A DNA stretch of 64,000 bases from SFWF01 sp045539925 (GTDB lineage Bacteria > Bacillota > Clostridia > Oscillospirales > Acutalibacteraceae). Positions 44,551-53,240 of the stretch are shown here, in pieces. The first letter of the stretch is position 1. Each line of letters opens with the position of its first letter. The position numbers and the translations under genes were made by a program. Location of the stretch: contig JAZQGH010000184.1 in NCBI GenBank assembly GCA_045539925.1, positions 70,328 through 134,327 of the forward strand. The letters are read 5' to 3'. The notes under the pieces are model-generated. The model did not search any database. It saw nothing but the letters and a program-made list of their open reading frames with translations, and was not told where the DNA came from.

Positions 44551-45360
44551 ATGTTAGCTCTTAACGGTAAACCCTTGGTTTTTCAGAAATTTCCGGACGG
44601 AACTCCTCTTTTTAAGTGTGAGTGTACTGAGGGCAGCACAGCAATCATCACTTGGTTTTTTGAAAATAATGACGAGGTAACAAACCTTGTGTATTTAACG
44701 AGACACTTGAAGGATCATGGTGTAGACGACATAACTTTGATCATGCCGTATACACCGAATGCGAGGCAAGACAGAGTCAAAAACCCCGGAGACGTCTTCA
44801 CCCTCAAATATTTTGCGGAAATTATAAACTTTTTAAAGTTTAAGGAAGTCATGGTGCTTGATCCTCATTCAAATGTCACACTCGCTCTTCTTGAGCGTGT
44901 GAGAGAAATGCCCGTCAGATATTACATCAACGAAGCTATAATGAGAGCGTCTTTTTTAGCAGAAGATGATGACCTCGTGCTTTTCTATCCCGATGAAGGC
45001 GCAATGAAAAGATATTCGGGGATGATAAAGCGTCCCTATACTTTCGGAATCAAGAAAAGAAACTGGGAAACGGGCGTGATCGAAGGACTCGATGTCTTCG
45101 GAGACTCGGCTCTTGTAAAGGATAGAAATATTCTTATCGTAGATGACATCTGCAGTCGCGGCGGAACTTTTTATCATAGCGCAAAGAAACTCCGCGAACT
45201 CGGAGCAAAGAAGATTTTTCTCTATGTAACGCATTGTGAGAATACGATCCGCGAAGGCGAACTTCTTAAAACAGATTTGATCGAACGAATCTATACAACC
45301 AACAGCATCTATACGCAAAAAGACGAAGAAAACACGAAAGTCGAGGTTTTTAAGTTATGA
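44551..45360 (+). CDS. Ribose-phosphate pyrophosphokinase-like enzyme (possible ADPR-PP synthetase)
   Basis: 269 residues from the ATG at 44551 (AGGAG). Prs features: MPYTPNARQDR (65-75), LDPHSNV, FYPDEGAMKRY and the PRPP loop LIVDDICSRGGTF (195-207). Prs makes PRPP from ribose-5-phosphate and ATP. In phage NAD reconstitution (NARP1), a protein of this family instead pyrophosphorylates ADP-ribose; sequence alone cannot tell them apart here. Overlaps the NAMPT-like gene by four bases (ATGA), the same pairing as in that pathway. Confidence 0.87.
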   Translation: MLALNGKPLVFQKFPDGTPLFKCECTEGSTAIITWFFENNDEVTNLVYLTRHLKDHGVDDITLIMPYTPNARQDRVKNPGDVFTLKYFAEIINFLKFKEVMVLDPHSNVTLALLERVREMPVRYYINEAIMRASFLAEDDDLVLFYPDEGAMKRYSGMIKRPYTFGIKKRNWETGVIEGLDVFGDSALVKDRNILIVDDICSRGGTFYHSAKKLRELGAKKIFLYVTHCENTIREGELLKTDLIERIYTTNSIYTQKDEENTKVEVFKL

Positions 45361-46829
45361 CAGAAACAAACCCTATGCTCCTGATAGATTTTTATAAAGC
45401 AGTACACGCAGAAATGCTGCCTCTAAAAATCAATAAATCAGTATCTTACTTCACACCTCGAATGTCCAGAATCAACCGCTGGGATAAGGTTGTTCATTTC
45501 GGTCTTCAGGGGTTCATCAAAACATACCTCATCGACTATTTCAACCGTTGGTTTTTCAGTCTTGATAAAGCGGAGGTCATCGCTGAGTATAAAAGAATCA
45601 TGGATGCAACACTCGGTGCCGGAGCTTATAAGATCGATAAGATCGAAAAGCTCCATAACCTCGGCTATCTGCCGATCGAAATCGTGTCTTTACCCGAGGG
45701 CACAAGAGTTCCGATGCATACACCGATGTTCGGTATAACAAACACTCACCCTGATTTTGCGTGGCTTCCTCAGTCTCTTGAGTCTCTGATCTCCGCTGAA
45801 ATGTGGCATCCGATGATAGCCGCAACGGTCGGAGCTTCGTACAGAGATATCGTTGATAAATATTATGATTTAACCTGCGATGATAATATTCCGAGATCAA
45901 AGGCTCTCGGAGCTTTTGATTTCAGGGGAGAAGAGTGCCTGCAGTCTGCTGTAAAAGCGGGAGCAGGATGGTGCCTTTCCTTCTTAAATACAGCAACAGT
46001 CCCGACAATTCCGTATCTTGAACGGATGTACAACTGCGACTGTACAAAAGAACCCGTGGCTTTCGGAAGTCCGTCCACAGAGCATTCCGTAATGTGCAGT
46101 AATTATGCCGTTGACGGTGACGAAGAAACTCTTCTCAGAAGACTTTTGACGGAAATCTATCCGAACACAAGCTTCTCTGCGGTTCTTGATTCCTATGATT
46201 ACTGGAATGTAATTGAGAATATCCTCCCGAAGTTAAAGCCTGAAATCATGGCACATAACGGCTGTATGCTGATGCGAGGCGATTCCGGCGATTGTGTGGA
46301 GGTAGTTTATAAGACCGTCCAGAAACTCTGGGATATTTTCGGAGGAACGTTGAACAGTAAGGGGTATAAAGTCCTCGATCCTCATGTTAAGGTGATTTAC
46401 GGTGACTCAATCACAGTTCAGAGACTCGAAAGAATCTATCAGCTCCTTGAAGACGCAGGCCTTGCAGCTTCTAACGTAGCTCTCGGTGTCGGTTCTTTTT
46501 CGTTCCAGTGTATCGAGGAAAACGGCGAACTTAAACCCTTCACAAGAGATACTTTCAGTTCGTGCATCAAAGCAACGTACTGTGAGATCGACGGCAAGCC
46601 CACCCCGATTTTCAAAAACCCCAAGGACGGCGGCTTCAAGAAATCCCAGAAGGGATGCTGCGTCGTATATGAAACCGAGGGCGGCTTGGTTTTTGAAGAC
46701 GAACACACTTGGGAAGAAGCAGTAAACGATGAAAACAATCTTCTCAAACCCATCTTCAGAGACGGAAAACTTATCAAAGAACAAACTCTTTCCGAGGTCA
46801 GAGAAGTTTTACACGGAGGCAATTTCTAA
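45357..46829 (+). CDS. Nicotinamide phosphoribosyltransferase-like (NadV/NAMPT family)
   Basis: 490 residues, typical NAMPT length. Starts with DFYKAVHAEMLP and YFTPRMSR, and includes FDFRGEE, FGSPSTEHSVM, VLDSYDYWNVI, MRGDSGD and the VIYGDSITVQR motif of the family. It joins nicotinamide to a ribose pyrophosphate donor, giving NMN, or NAD if the donor is ADPR-PP. Coupled to the preceding Prs-like gene by ATGA overlap. Confidence 0.93.
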   Translation: MTETNPMLLIDFYKAVHAEMLPLKINKSVSYFTPRMSRINRWDKVVHFGLQGFIKTYLIDYFNRWFFSLDKAEVIAEYKRIMDATLGAGAYKIDKIEKLHNLGYLPIEIVSLPEGTRVPMHTPMFGITNTHPDFAWLPQSLESLISAEMWHPMIAATVGASYRDIVDKYYDLTCDDNIPRSKALGAFDFRGEECLQSAVKAGAGWCLSFLNTATVPTIPYLERMYNCDCTKEPVAFGSPSTEHSVMCSNYAVDGDEETLLRRLLTEIYPNTSFSAVLDSYDYWNVIENILPKLKPEIMAHNGCMLMRGDSGDCVEVVYKTVQKLWDIFGGTLNSKGYKVLDPHVKVIYGDSITVQRLERIYQLLEDAGLAASNVALGVGSFSFQCIEENGELKPFTRDTFSSCIKATYCEIDGKPTPIFKNPKDGGFKKSQKGCCVVYETEGGLVFEDEHTWEEAVNDENNLLKPIFRDGKLIKEQTLSEVREVLHGGNF

Positions 46830-46830
46830 A

Positions 46831-47661
46831 ATGACATACGAAGAATATATGAGGGCTTTCGATGCCGAAAAGGTCAAGAATGACCTTATTGATTGGATAA
46901 AGGCTTGGTTTTCTGAAAACGGGGAAGATTGCTGTGCCGTAATCGGAGTTTCTGGCGGTAAGGACTCAACCGTTGCCGCAGGGCTTTGTAAGGAAGCTCT
47001 TGGCAAGGATGGCGTGGTCGGTGTGCTTTTACCGAATGGCGAGCAGAAAGACATCGACGACGCAAAAAGAGTGTGTGATTTTCTCGGGATCAAGTATATG
47101 GAAATCAATATAGAAGAAGCGGTAGATGCCGTCAAGAGCGCCTTTGTTATGGGCTTTTGCGATGCTGCTTACAGGTATTACGGTCTCGACCTTTCGTGGT
47201 CGGGAGTTGATTTAATCTCGGAACAGACGGAAATTAATCTTCCTCCGAGAATCCGAATGTCAACTCTTTATGCTATCGCTCAAAGTCTTGGCGGCAGAGT
47301 AGTGAATACCTGCAACCTTTCAGAGGAAGCAGTCGGATATTCAACAAGATGGGGAGATTCCGTCGGGGACTTTGCTCCTTTGGCAAACCTTACAACTGAC
47401 GAAATCGTCTCCGTCGGCAAAGCTCTCGGACTTCCCGCAGATCTCGTCGAAAAGACTCCCATCGACGGTCTTTGCGGGAAAACAGACGAAGAAAACCTCG
47501 GTGTGTCGTACAGGGAAATCAACGAATATCTTCGAGTAGGCAAAAGACCAAGCGCAAAACTCAGTCGCCTGATCGAAAGAAGTGCTTTCAAGCGTCAGCC
47601 TATCTCCGCTTTCCCGTACGGCTCCTCTCCGATAACAAACTCCAATGTCAAAAATGATTAG
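46831..47661 (+). CDS. nadE: NAD synthetase (NadE)
   Basis: 276 residues from the ATG at 46831 (GGAGG). N-type ATP pyrophosphatase loop SGGKDST (41-47), RIRMSTLYAIAQ, NTCNLSEEAVGYSTRWGD and GDFAPLANLTTDE are typical of ammonia-dependent NAD synthetases, converting nicotinate adenine dinucleotide to NAD. No glutaminase domain. No nicotinate-mononucleotide adenylyltransferase is seen nearby, so the deamidated route would rely on the host for that step. Confidence 0.93.
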   Translation: MTYEEYMRAFDAEKVKNDLIDWIKAWFSENGEDCCAVIGVSGGKDSTVAAGLCKEALGKDGVVGVLLPNGEQKDIDDAKRVCDFLGIKYMEINIEEAVDAVKSAFVMGFCDAAYRYYGLDLSWSGVDLISEQTEINLPPRIRMSTLYAIAQSLGGRVVNTCNLSEEAVGYSTRWGDSVGDFAPLANLTTDEIVSVGKALGLPADLVEKTPIDGLCGKTDEENLGVSYREINEYLRVGKRPSAKLSRLIERSAFKRQPISAFPYGSSPITNSNVKND

Positions 47662-48061
47662 TATCGAAGACCTCGTAGGCAGCCATGTACTCTCAGGAGT
47701 AGAACGAGGTTATACAGAATACGATAATGAAAACGTAGAGTTTTTGAGTTTCACTCTGGACGGCGTTAATTATATGGCTGTTGAAGATCCGGAAGACGGA
47801 TGGCGATCTTCTCTCAGGGAGATTATCATCACAGAAAAGACTCCGAAAATAAAGCTGCCAAACGTAAAAGTAGTCTGTTTTATGGAGCCGGGAGAGCATA
47901 AAAATATCCTCTGTTTTCAAGACTCTCAGAACTGCGAGGTTTTTATGAGCGTCGGCACAAACTATTATGACGAGTGGTATCCCGTCTGTGTCCTTGAATA
48001 TGATCCCCGAAAGCTTTATGTGAATCAAGTAAATATGATTAACTTTAACGGCAATAATTAA
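47645..48061 (+). CDS. Unknown protein overlapping nadE
   Basis: 138 residues starting 17 bases inside nadE in another frame (a second in-frame ATG lies at 47654). Mostly beta (NVEFLSFTLDGVNYMAVEDP). Not recognised; probably the last gene of the NAD operon. Confidence 0.75.
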   Translation: MSKMISIEDLVGSHVLSGVERGYTEYDNENVEFLSFTLDGVNYMAVEDPEDGWRSSLREIIITEKTPKIKLPNVKVVCFMEPGEHKNILCFQDSQNCEVFMSVGTNYYDEWYPVCVLEYDPRKLYVNQVNMINFNGNN

Positions 48062-48129
48062 AGTTAATCTTCCGCAATGCAGATTGAGCTGGTTTTTAGT
48101 TTTTATACATATAAAGACGACTTTCCTAA

Positions 48130-48350
48130 TAAAACCCTCGCTTCCCGCCGTCGGCGGAAGTAACGAAATTAAACAGCAAGGCGCTTCCTCCTTCAGGTTC
48201 AGACCTTTAGACCTGAAGGCGTTCGCTTTTTGTCAGAGACCACCGGCGGTGTTCTCTGAGATCTTACTTGCATCCGTTGAGAGCTCCAGAACTGAGAAAA
48301 CAGGGTTTTACAATTCTGGAGCCTCAGTCGGACGGATTGCGGAAAAGTAT
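48130..48350 (+). ncRNA. Hairpin RNA locus C
   Basis: 305-base gap between genes. Shared hairpin CTTCCCGCCGTCGGCGGAAG at 48141-48160 followed by TAACG. Further strong helices: CCTTCAGGT/ACCTGAAGG (about 48,191-48,219), TCAGAGA/TCTCTGA (about 48,233-48,259) and GCTCCAGAA/TTCTGGAGC (about 48,282-48,322). The TTTGATC box of the other loci is not conserved here. Confidence 0.65.
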
Positions 48351-48366
48351 GAAAGGAATATCATAA

Positions 48367-49653
48367 ATGAAAAATCTGACCCCGATTAAAGAGATCATAG
48401 CTGCAAAGGGCGTAAAAGCCAAGAGTGCGGTAATCGAAAAATATAAGTACGACGAAGAGTTCAGAACCTTTTTGTACTATGCTCTGAACCCTCTTTTAAG
48501 TTACAATATTTCCTCTGTAACGCTCGACGAAGCGGAGAGTACAACTGTTCTGGGAGGAGTATCTTCGCTTCGTTTTAGCGGAATTTTTGACTGCTGTGAC
48601 TACCTCTCAAGACTTCGCGGCATAGACGGAGCAACAGTCAGACAAGTTAAGTATCTGCTTGATAATCTGTCTGTGGGAGCAGAGGAAAGAGAGCTTTATA
48701 AAAAGCTTCTGACTAAGTCTTTAAGGCTCGGTGTAACAGCGAAAACGGTAAACAAAATCATCCCCGATCTCATTCCCGAATGGGAAGTGCAGCAGGCATA
48801 TCCGATAGAAAAATACCCGATCCCGTCGGGTGAGGTTTTTTATCTCACAGAGAAACTGAACGGCGTCAGAGCTACGTTCTATAAAGGAAATCTGATCGCA
48901 AGAAGCGGTGCGGTTTTCGAAGGTCTTGACCATATCGTAAAAGAGATCGAATTCTTCTCCGATGAAGGCTTTGTTCTTGACGGAGAACTTCGTGTCAGCG
49001 GATATGAAGACCTTTCTGATAATGAAAAATTCCGCATAACAGCGGGGATTTTGAACTCCGATGCGCCGGAAAAGACCGAAATAATTTATACGATCTTTGA
49101 TGCTGTCCCTACGGCGGATTTTGAATCCGCAAGTCCAAAAACAAACTATACGGCAAGAAGATCTATCCTTTTTGCAATCGACCGAGCTCTTTCGGATGCA
49201 ATGTTTTCAAGAGTCCTGCCGGTTTTATATCACGGAAATGACACTGCGGTCATTGAAAAATTCCTCGACAAAATGACAGAGGAAGATAAGGAAGGACTCA
49301 TAGTCAACCTCGATGTTCCGTATAAAAGAACCCGTCACCGCGGAATTCTGAAGGTGAAAAGGTTTTACACAATGGATTTGCCGATAATCGGTGTTGAAGC
49401 AGGCGAGGGAAGGCTCGAGAATACCCTCGGAGCACTCGTTCTTTTGTACGAAGGCAACGAAGTCCGTGTAGGTTCGGGATTTACGGACGAGGACAGAAAA
49501 TTCTTCTGGGAACATAAGGACGAGATCATTGGCGGGATTTGTGAAGTCAAGTATAAAGAGATCTCACAGGATAAAAACACGAAGATGAACAGCCTTCAGT
49601 TTCCTGTATTTGTCGGACTCAGGTTTGACAAAACGGAAAGCTCTGACTGTTGA
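48367..49653 (+). CDS. ATP-dependent DNA ligase
   Basis: 428 residues. Nucleotidyltransferase motif I EKLNGVRA with Lys163, motif III VLDGELRV (about 203-210), motif IV EGLIVN and motif V LKVKRF. C-terminal OB-fold-like segment with RVGSGFTDEDRKFF. An N-terminal helical domain of 140 residues precedes the core. It seals nicks in DNA during phage replication. Confidence 0.93.
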   Translation: MKNLTPIKEIIAAKGVKAKSAVIEKYKYDEEFRTFLYYALNPLLSYNISSVTLDEAESTTVLGGVSSLRFSGIFDCCDYLSRLRGIDGATVRQVKYLLDNLSVGAEERELYKKLLTKSLRLGVTAKTVNKIIPDLIPEWEVQQAYPIEKYPIPSGEVFYLTEKLNGVRATFYKGNLIARSGAVFEGLDHIVKEIEFFSDEGFVLDGELRVSGYEDLSDNEKFRITAGILNSDAPEKTEIIYTIFDAVPTADFESASPKTNYTARRSILFAIDRALSDAMFSRVLPVLYHGNDTAVIEKFLDKMTEEDKEGLIVNLDVPYKRTRHRGILKVKRFYTMDLPIIGVEAGEGRLENTLGALVLLYEGNEVRVGSGFTDEDRKFFWEHKDEIIGGICEVKYKEISQDKNTKMNSLQFPVFVGLRFDKTESSDC

Positions 49654-49681
49654 TTTTATAAAAAATAAAGGAGAAAAGGAA

Positions 49682-49738
49682 ATGAAGTACAAAATTCTTT
49701 TGCCTAGGTTCTTCCTTTGGAGGTTTTTGAAGTGGTAA
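49682..49738 (+). CDS. Short leader peptide overlapping the macro-domain gene
   Basis: 18 residues (MKYKILLPRFFLWRFLKW), with AGGAGAAAAGG ideally placed. Its last codons cover the ribosome site (GGAGG) and GTG start of the next gene, so its translation could open or couple that gene. The tail of aromatic and basic residues is unusual. Confidence 0.5.
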   Translation: MKYKILLPRFFLWRFLKW

Positions 49739-50169
49739 CGATTGTTTACGGCGATATTTTTGAATCAGATGCCGATGTGATCTGCCATCAGGTAAACTGC
49801 AAAGGTAAGATGGGCAGCGGCGTAGCAAAGCAAGTCAGGGAAAAGTATCCTTTGGTGTATAGTCTATACCATAAGCTTTGCGAAGATAATCCCGGAGATA
49901 AACTTCTCGGAACCGTACTATGCTGCGGAAACATAGCAAACCTCTTCGCTCAGGAAAACTACGGCTATGACGGTAAGTGCTATACGGATTATGAAGCTCT
50001 TCGCAAATGCCTCAGTATAGTTAACGAACAGTACGCAGGACAAAAGGTTGCAATCCCGTATCTTATGGGATGTCACAGAGGCGGCGGAGACTGGAATGTG
50101 GTCTTGGAGATGATACAGTCTGAGCTTACGGACTGTGACGTAACTCTCTATAACTATAACGGAGGTTAA
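49732..50169 (+). CDS. Macro-domain protein (ADP-ribose binding)
   Basis: 145 residues from the GTG at 49732 (GGAGG, 8-base spacing). Macro features: VTIVYGDIFES, VICHQVNCKGKMGSGVAKQV, ANLFAQENYG and VAIPYLMGCHRGGGDW. Macro domains bind or hydrolyse ADP-ribose and its derivatives. Proximity to the NAD genes suggests a role in removing ADP-ribosylation or signalling molecules of host defence (inference). Confidence 0.9.
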   Translation: MVTIVYGDIFESDADVICHQVNCKGKMGSGVAKQVREKYPLVYSLYHKLCEDNPGDKLLGTVLCCGNIANLFAQENYGYDGKCYTDYEALRKCLSIVNEQYAGQKVAIPYLMGCHRGGGDWNVVLEMIQSELTDCDVTLYNYNGG

Positions 50170-50170
50170 T

Positions 50171-50311
50171 ATGCCGATCAAAGGTATCATACTTATTCTG
50201 GCAGCAGCGTTTTTCTTTGCAATAATCTGCCACCGTGAGATTTTTGAGCTTCTCGAAATGCTCTTTAAAAAAGACGAAAATAATGACGATGATGATGATT
50301 TTTGCGCATAA
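50171..50311 (+). CDS. Small membrane peptide with acidic tail
   Basis: 46 residues, GGAGG six bases ahead. Hydrophobic helix at residues 5-20 (GIILILAAAFFFAIIC), then a charged helix and an Asp run DENNDDDDD. It is encoded between macro and SPFH genes. Confidence 0.8.
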   Translation: MPIKGIILILAAAFFFAIICHREIFELLEMLFKKDENNDDDDDFCA

Positions 50312-50342
50312 TCTCGTCAAGGAATGAAAGGAAATCAAAATT

Positions 50343-51389
50343 ATGTACAAGTTTATTGCAGTTTTAATTGCAGTTATCGTAGTTGTAACGGGCGGACTTA
50401 TCATTTATTCCGCAACTCATGAAACAATCCCCGCAGGCTATGTCGGCTATGTGTACGACAGAAATGCAGCAGGAGCTGAAAATGTTATCGAAGGAACTTC
50501 GGTAATCAACGTAGAAAGAACGGGCAGAATTACAATTAACCCGATCACACAGGACGTTCTTACATATCCTACAACAATTATCAGTAAAAACTGGACAGGC
50601 CTTGCGGAAGGCGATAATAAAGACGATATGAGTATGCAGATCGCATCTCAGGAAGGTAAGAATATTGATGCAGATATCTATATTTCCGTAAGACCCATCG
50701 ATATTGCTAAGATCATCAAGTCATTCGGCACAAAGTCCTTCGACTCTATCATTGATAACGATATTTACGGACTCACAAAGGGTAAACTCTCTACGGTTTC
50801 TCAGGCATATTCCGTTTATGATATTCAGGCTTCCCGTTCTGAGATCCAGAGCGAGGTTTTTAATATTCTCTCCGAAACCCTTAAAGAAGTTTACGGAGTA
50901 GAGCTTATCCGTCTGGAAATCGGCACTCTTATTCTTCCCGAGGATATCCAGCAGAAGATCGACCAGAAGACACAGGCTCAGAACGAAGTTGAACTTGCTA
51001 AGCTCGAACGTGAAAAGCAGGACGAAATCAACCAGCAGGTAGTAGACCAGCAGAAGGCACAGTCCGAAAAGGAACGAATCGAACGTGAAGCAAAGGCGGA
51101 TGCGGCGGCATACGAAAAGCAGAAGGCTGCAGAAGCTGAACTTCAGGCTCAGGAAGCAAGAGTTGAGATCGCAAGACTTGAAGTAGAAGAAGCAAGACTC
51201 AAGAAGGAAGCAGAACTCGAACTTCAGATGGCGTATACTGAATCTTACTTCCGCGATAAGGAACTCGATGTTCAGCTCGAAGCAGTCAAGGCAATCAACC
51301 CGACGCTTCAGACAATCGTTACCTCCGGCGCGGGTGAAGGCTACAGCGCAATCGTAGGCCTTGATAAGATTCTCGAAACACTTAACTAA
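50343..51389 (+). CDS. SPFH/prohibitin-family membrane protein
   Basis: 348 residues, AAAGGAAATC. N-terminal membrane anchor (residues 4-24), SPFH/Band 7 domain (about 25-215), then a long Glu/Ala/Gln/Lys coiled coil (220-310) and a short conserved end. SPFH proteins assemble into large membrane rings or microdomains. In phages they may remodel or protect the host membrane; the role here is unknown. Ends with its own terminator. Confidence 0.9.
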   Translation: MYKFIAVLIAVIVVVTGGLIIYSATHETIPAGYVGYVYDRNAAGAENVIEGTSVINVERTGRITINPITQDVLTYPTTIISKNWTGLAEGDNKDDMSMQIASQEGKNIDADIYISVRPIDIAKIIKSFGTKSFDSIIDNDIYGLTKGKLSTVSQAYSVYDIQASRSEIQSEVFNILSETLKEVYGVELIRLEIGTLILPEDIQQKIDQKTQAQNEVELAKLEREKQDEINQQVVDQQKAQSEKERIEREAKADAAAYEKQKAAEAELQAQEARVEIARLEVEEARLKKEAELELQMAYTESYFRDKELDVQLEAVKAINPTLQTIVTSGAGEGYSAIVGLDKILETLN

Positions 51390-51402
51390 TAATCGAAGGA
51401 AA

Positions 51403-51426
51403 CCTCCCCGAGCTTCGGGGAGGTTT
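51403..51426 (+). terminator. Intrinsic terminator after the SPFH gene
   Basis: CCTCCCCGA-GCT-TCGGGGAGG followed by TTTTT; contains a GGTTTTT motif. Confidence 0.93.
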
Positions 51427-51438
51427 TTCAAATCAAAA

Positions 51439-51744
51439 ATGAAAGAAAAAGTAATAGATTTTATAAACAGATTCACGGATAACGGAAGAAAAAAGGAAGT
51501 AATAGACACATTCACAAACGGATGCTGTTATTGGTTTTCCAGAATTCTTCTTGAGAGATTCGACGGAGCATATATCGCAACTCTTGTTTATGACGAAGTG
51601 ATGAATCATTTCGGCGTGGAAATTAACGGTGAAGTTTATGATGTAACGGGAGTTGTAACCGACAAATACCACTGGATAAAATGGTCTGATCTTTCAGACG
51701 ACATCTTAAAGCGTCGAATAATCCGCGACTGTATCAATTTTTAA
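51439..51744 (+). CDS. Unknown protein
   Basis: 101 residues from the ATG at 51439; the only purine-rich site is in the preceding terminator, so expression may be low. Contains NGCCYWFSRILLERFDGAY and a beta-rich NHFGVEINGEVYDVTG, similar to small phage proteins with a papain-like look (Cys, His, then Asp), but catalysis is speculative. Confidence 0.75.
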   Translation: MKEKVIDFINRFTDNGRKKEVIDTFTNGCCYWFSRILLERFDGAYIATLVYDEVMNHFGVEINGEVYDVTGVVTDKYHWIKWSDLSDDILKRRIIRDCINF

Positions 51745-51779
51745 TTAAACAAACCTGTAATGAAAATCTCCCGAGGTTT

Positions 51780-51980
51780 TTATAAGCCAAAGGAACTTCC
51801 CGCCGTCGGCGGAAGTAACGCTTTGATCAGACGAAGGAGCGGTGCATCCCACAGCATGGTAATTACCCTAGCTCATGATAACTTGCATCACCGACTGGGG
51901 AACTTGAAAATAATATTCGAGGTGTGAAATCACAATAATCAAAACACAAAACTCCACAGCACAGCCGCTCTCTCACAAGG
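51780..51980 (+). ncRNA. Hairpin RNA locus D
   Basis: Shared hairpin CTTCCCGCCGTCGGCGGAAG at 51796-51815, then TAACGCTTTGATC as in locus B. A GGTAATTACC palindrome (about 51,858) lies inside GGTGCA...TGCATCACC. 3' part less structured. No ORF until 51994. Confidence 0.62.
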
Positions 51981-51993
51981 GGTAAATACGAAA

Positions 51994-52146
51994 ATGATGA
52001 ATAACTTCTCTTGCCATCATCATATCTGCGAGCAAAACACTGAAATTAAGCGTTTAATAAGATTAAGAAGAGATGCAGAACTGCCAATATCATATGTAGA
52101 TTACGGGAATAAAAAAGAAAAGGAGAGTTTAAATGCTCTATCATAA
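51994..52146 (+). CDS. Short protein, unknown
   Basis: 50 residues, AAGGGG upstream. CHHHICEQN near the N-terminus could bind metal; helical and basic afterwards. Overlaps the next start by 14 bases, suggesting coupling. Confidence 0.55.
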   Translation: MMNNFSCHHHICEQNTEIKRLIRLRRDAELPISYVDYGNKKEKESLNALS

Positions 52147-52483
52147 AGATTTGGAACACTGGTTTAGACAACACAGAAAAAGACTTTATAGATTTTATGT
52201 CTATAAAAGAATGTTCACTCCTTACGAGATAGACAAAGCATTCATTGATGAAACGTGCTACGAATCAGACTGTGCAATGCTCGGTATTTTAGAAGAGGTG
52301 ATAGAACTAAAAGATGATTATCTCTTCGGAATTCGTCAGGTTTTTGTAGACTGTAGTGTTTCGGATACGGTTGAGTATTATAAACTGTCCGAACTCCGAA
52401 TTGAATGGAGAGAAAAAGACGAAGAAGATTACATCGAAACGGAAGATGTAGAAAACGAAGAGGATATGGAGGAAGAAAAGTGA
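52133..52483 (+). CDS. Unknown protein with acidic tail
   Basis: 116 residues, AAGGAGAG. Basic aromatic N-terminus (HWFRQHRKRLYRFYVYKRMF), Glu-rich C-terminus. The stop overlaps the GTG start of the phosphoesterase. Not recognised. Confidence 0.78.
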   Translation: MLYHKDLEHWFRQHRKRLYRFYVYKRMFTPYEIDKAFIDETCYESDCAMLGILEEVIELKDDYLFGIRQVFVDCSVSDTVEYYKLSELRIEWREKDEEDYIETEDVENEEDMEEEK

Positions 52484-53238
52484 TTTATGTAACCGGAGAC
52501 GTCCATGCGGGATTTGAAAAATTTTCTCACGCAAGATGGAGACGCGGGAAAGAACTGACAAGAGACGACTACGTTCTTGTCTGCGGGGATTTTGGCATCT
52601 GGAAAGATGACTCAGAAGAAAGATACGGACTCGATAGACTCGAAGAGAAGAACTTTAATATTCTTTTCTGTGACGGAAACCACGAAAACTTTGACAGACT
52701 CTATAGTGACGAGTTTGAAGTCGTCGACTTTTGCGGAGGCAAAGCGCATAAGATCAGAGAAAATGTCTATCACTTAATGAGAGGCGAGGTTTTTGAGATC
52801 TGCGGCAAAAAGATTTTTGTCTTCGGAGGTGCGAGAAGCCACGATATTCAGGATGGAATTTTAGATCCTGCGGATTTTGAAACCGTCCATGATTTTAAGC
52901 AAAAGGTTCGCAAAATGAAGTGCGAGGGTAAGTATTTCAGAATAAACCATTTGTCTTGGTGGAAGGAAGAAATGCCGAGCGAAGACGAAATGAGACATGG
53001 CTGGGAGAATCTCTCAAAGCATGATTTTAAAGTCGATTACATAATCTCTCACGATGCTCCATCAAATATCGTAAAATTGATTTCTTCGGCATATCAAACC
53101 GATATGCTCAATGATTATCTCTGTGTGATCTCCTGTTATACGGAATTTAAGCATTGGTATTTCGGACATTATCATTTGGATAACGTCATAACTCCGCACT
53201 TCACGGTTCTTTACAGAACCTTTGAAGAGGTGGTGTAA
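52480..53238 (+). CDS. Metallophosphoesterase
   Basis: 252 residues from the GTG at 52480 (GGAGG). Metal ligands: VTGDVHAGF, VCGDFGIW, DGNHENFD, IISHDAP and FGHYHLDN. Complete calcineurin-like phosphoesterase; related phage enzymes act on phosphoproteins or nucleic acid ends. Distinct from those at 20413 and 61210. Confidence 0.92.
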   Translation: MIYVTGDVHAGFEKFSHARWRRGKELTRDDYVLVCGDFGIWKDDSEERYGLDRLEEKNFNILFCDGNHENFDRLYSDEFEVVDFCGGKAHKIRENVYHLMRGEVFEICGKKIFVFGGARSHDIQDGILDPADFETVHDFKQKVRKMKCEGKYFRINHLSWWKEEMPSEDEMRHGWENLSKHDFKVDYIISHDAPSNIVKLISSAYQTDMLNDYLCVISCYTEFKHWYFGHYHLDNVITPHFTVLYRTFEEVV

Positions 53239-53240
53239 AA

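Noticed and set aside
44956..46822. Several antisense ORFs over the Prs-like and NAMPT-like genes
   Set aside because: Shadows of strongly conserved enzymes on the plus strand.
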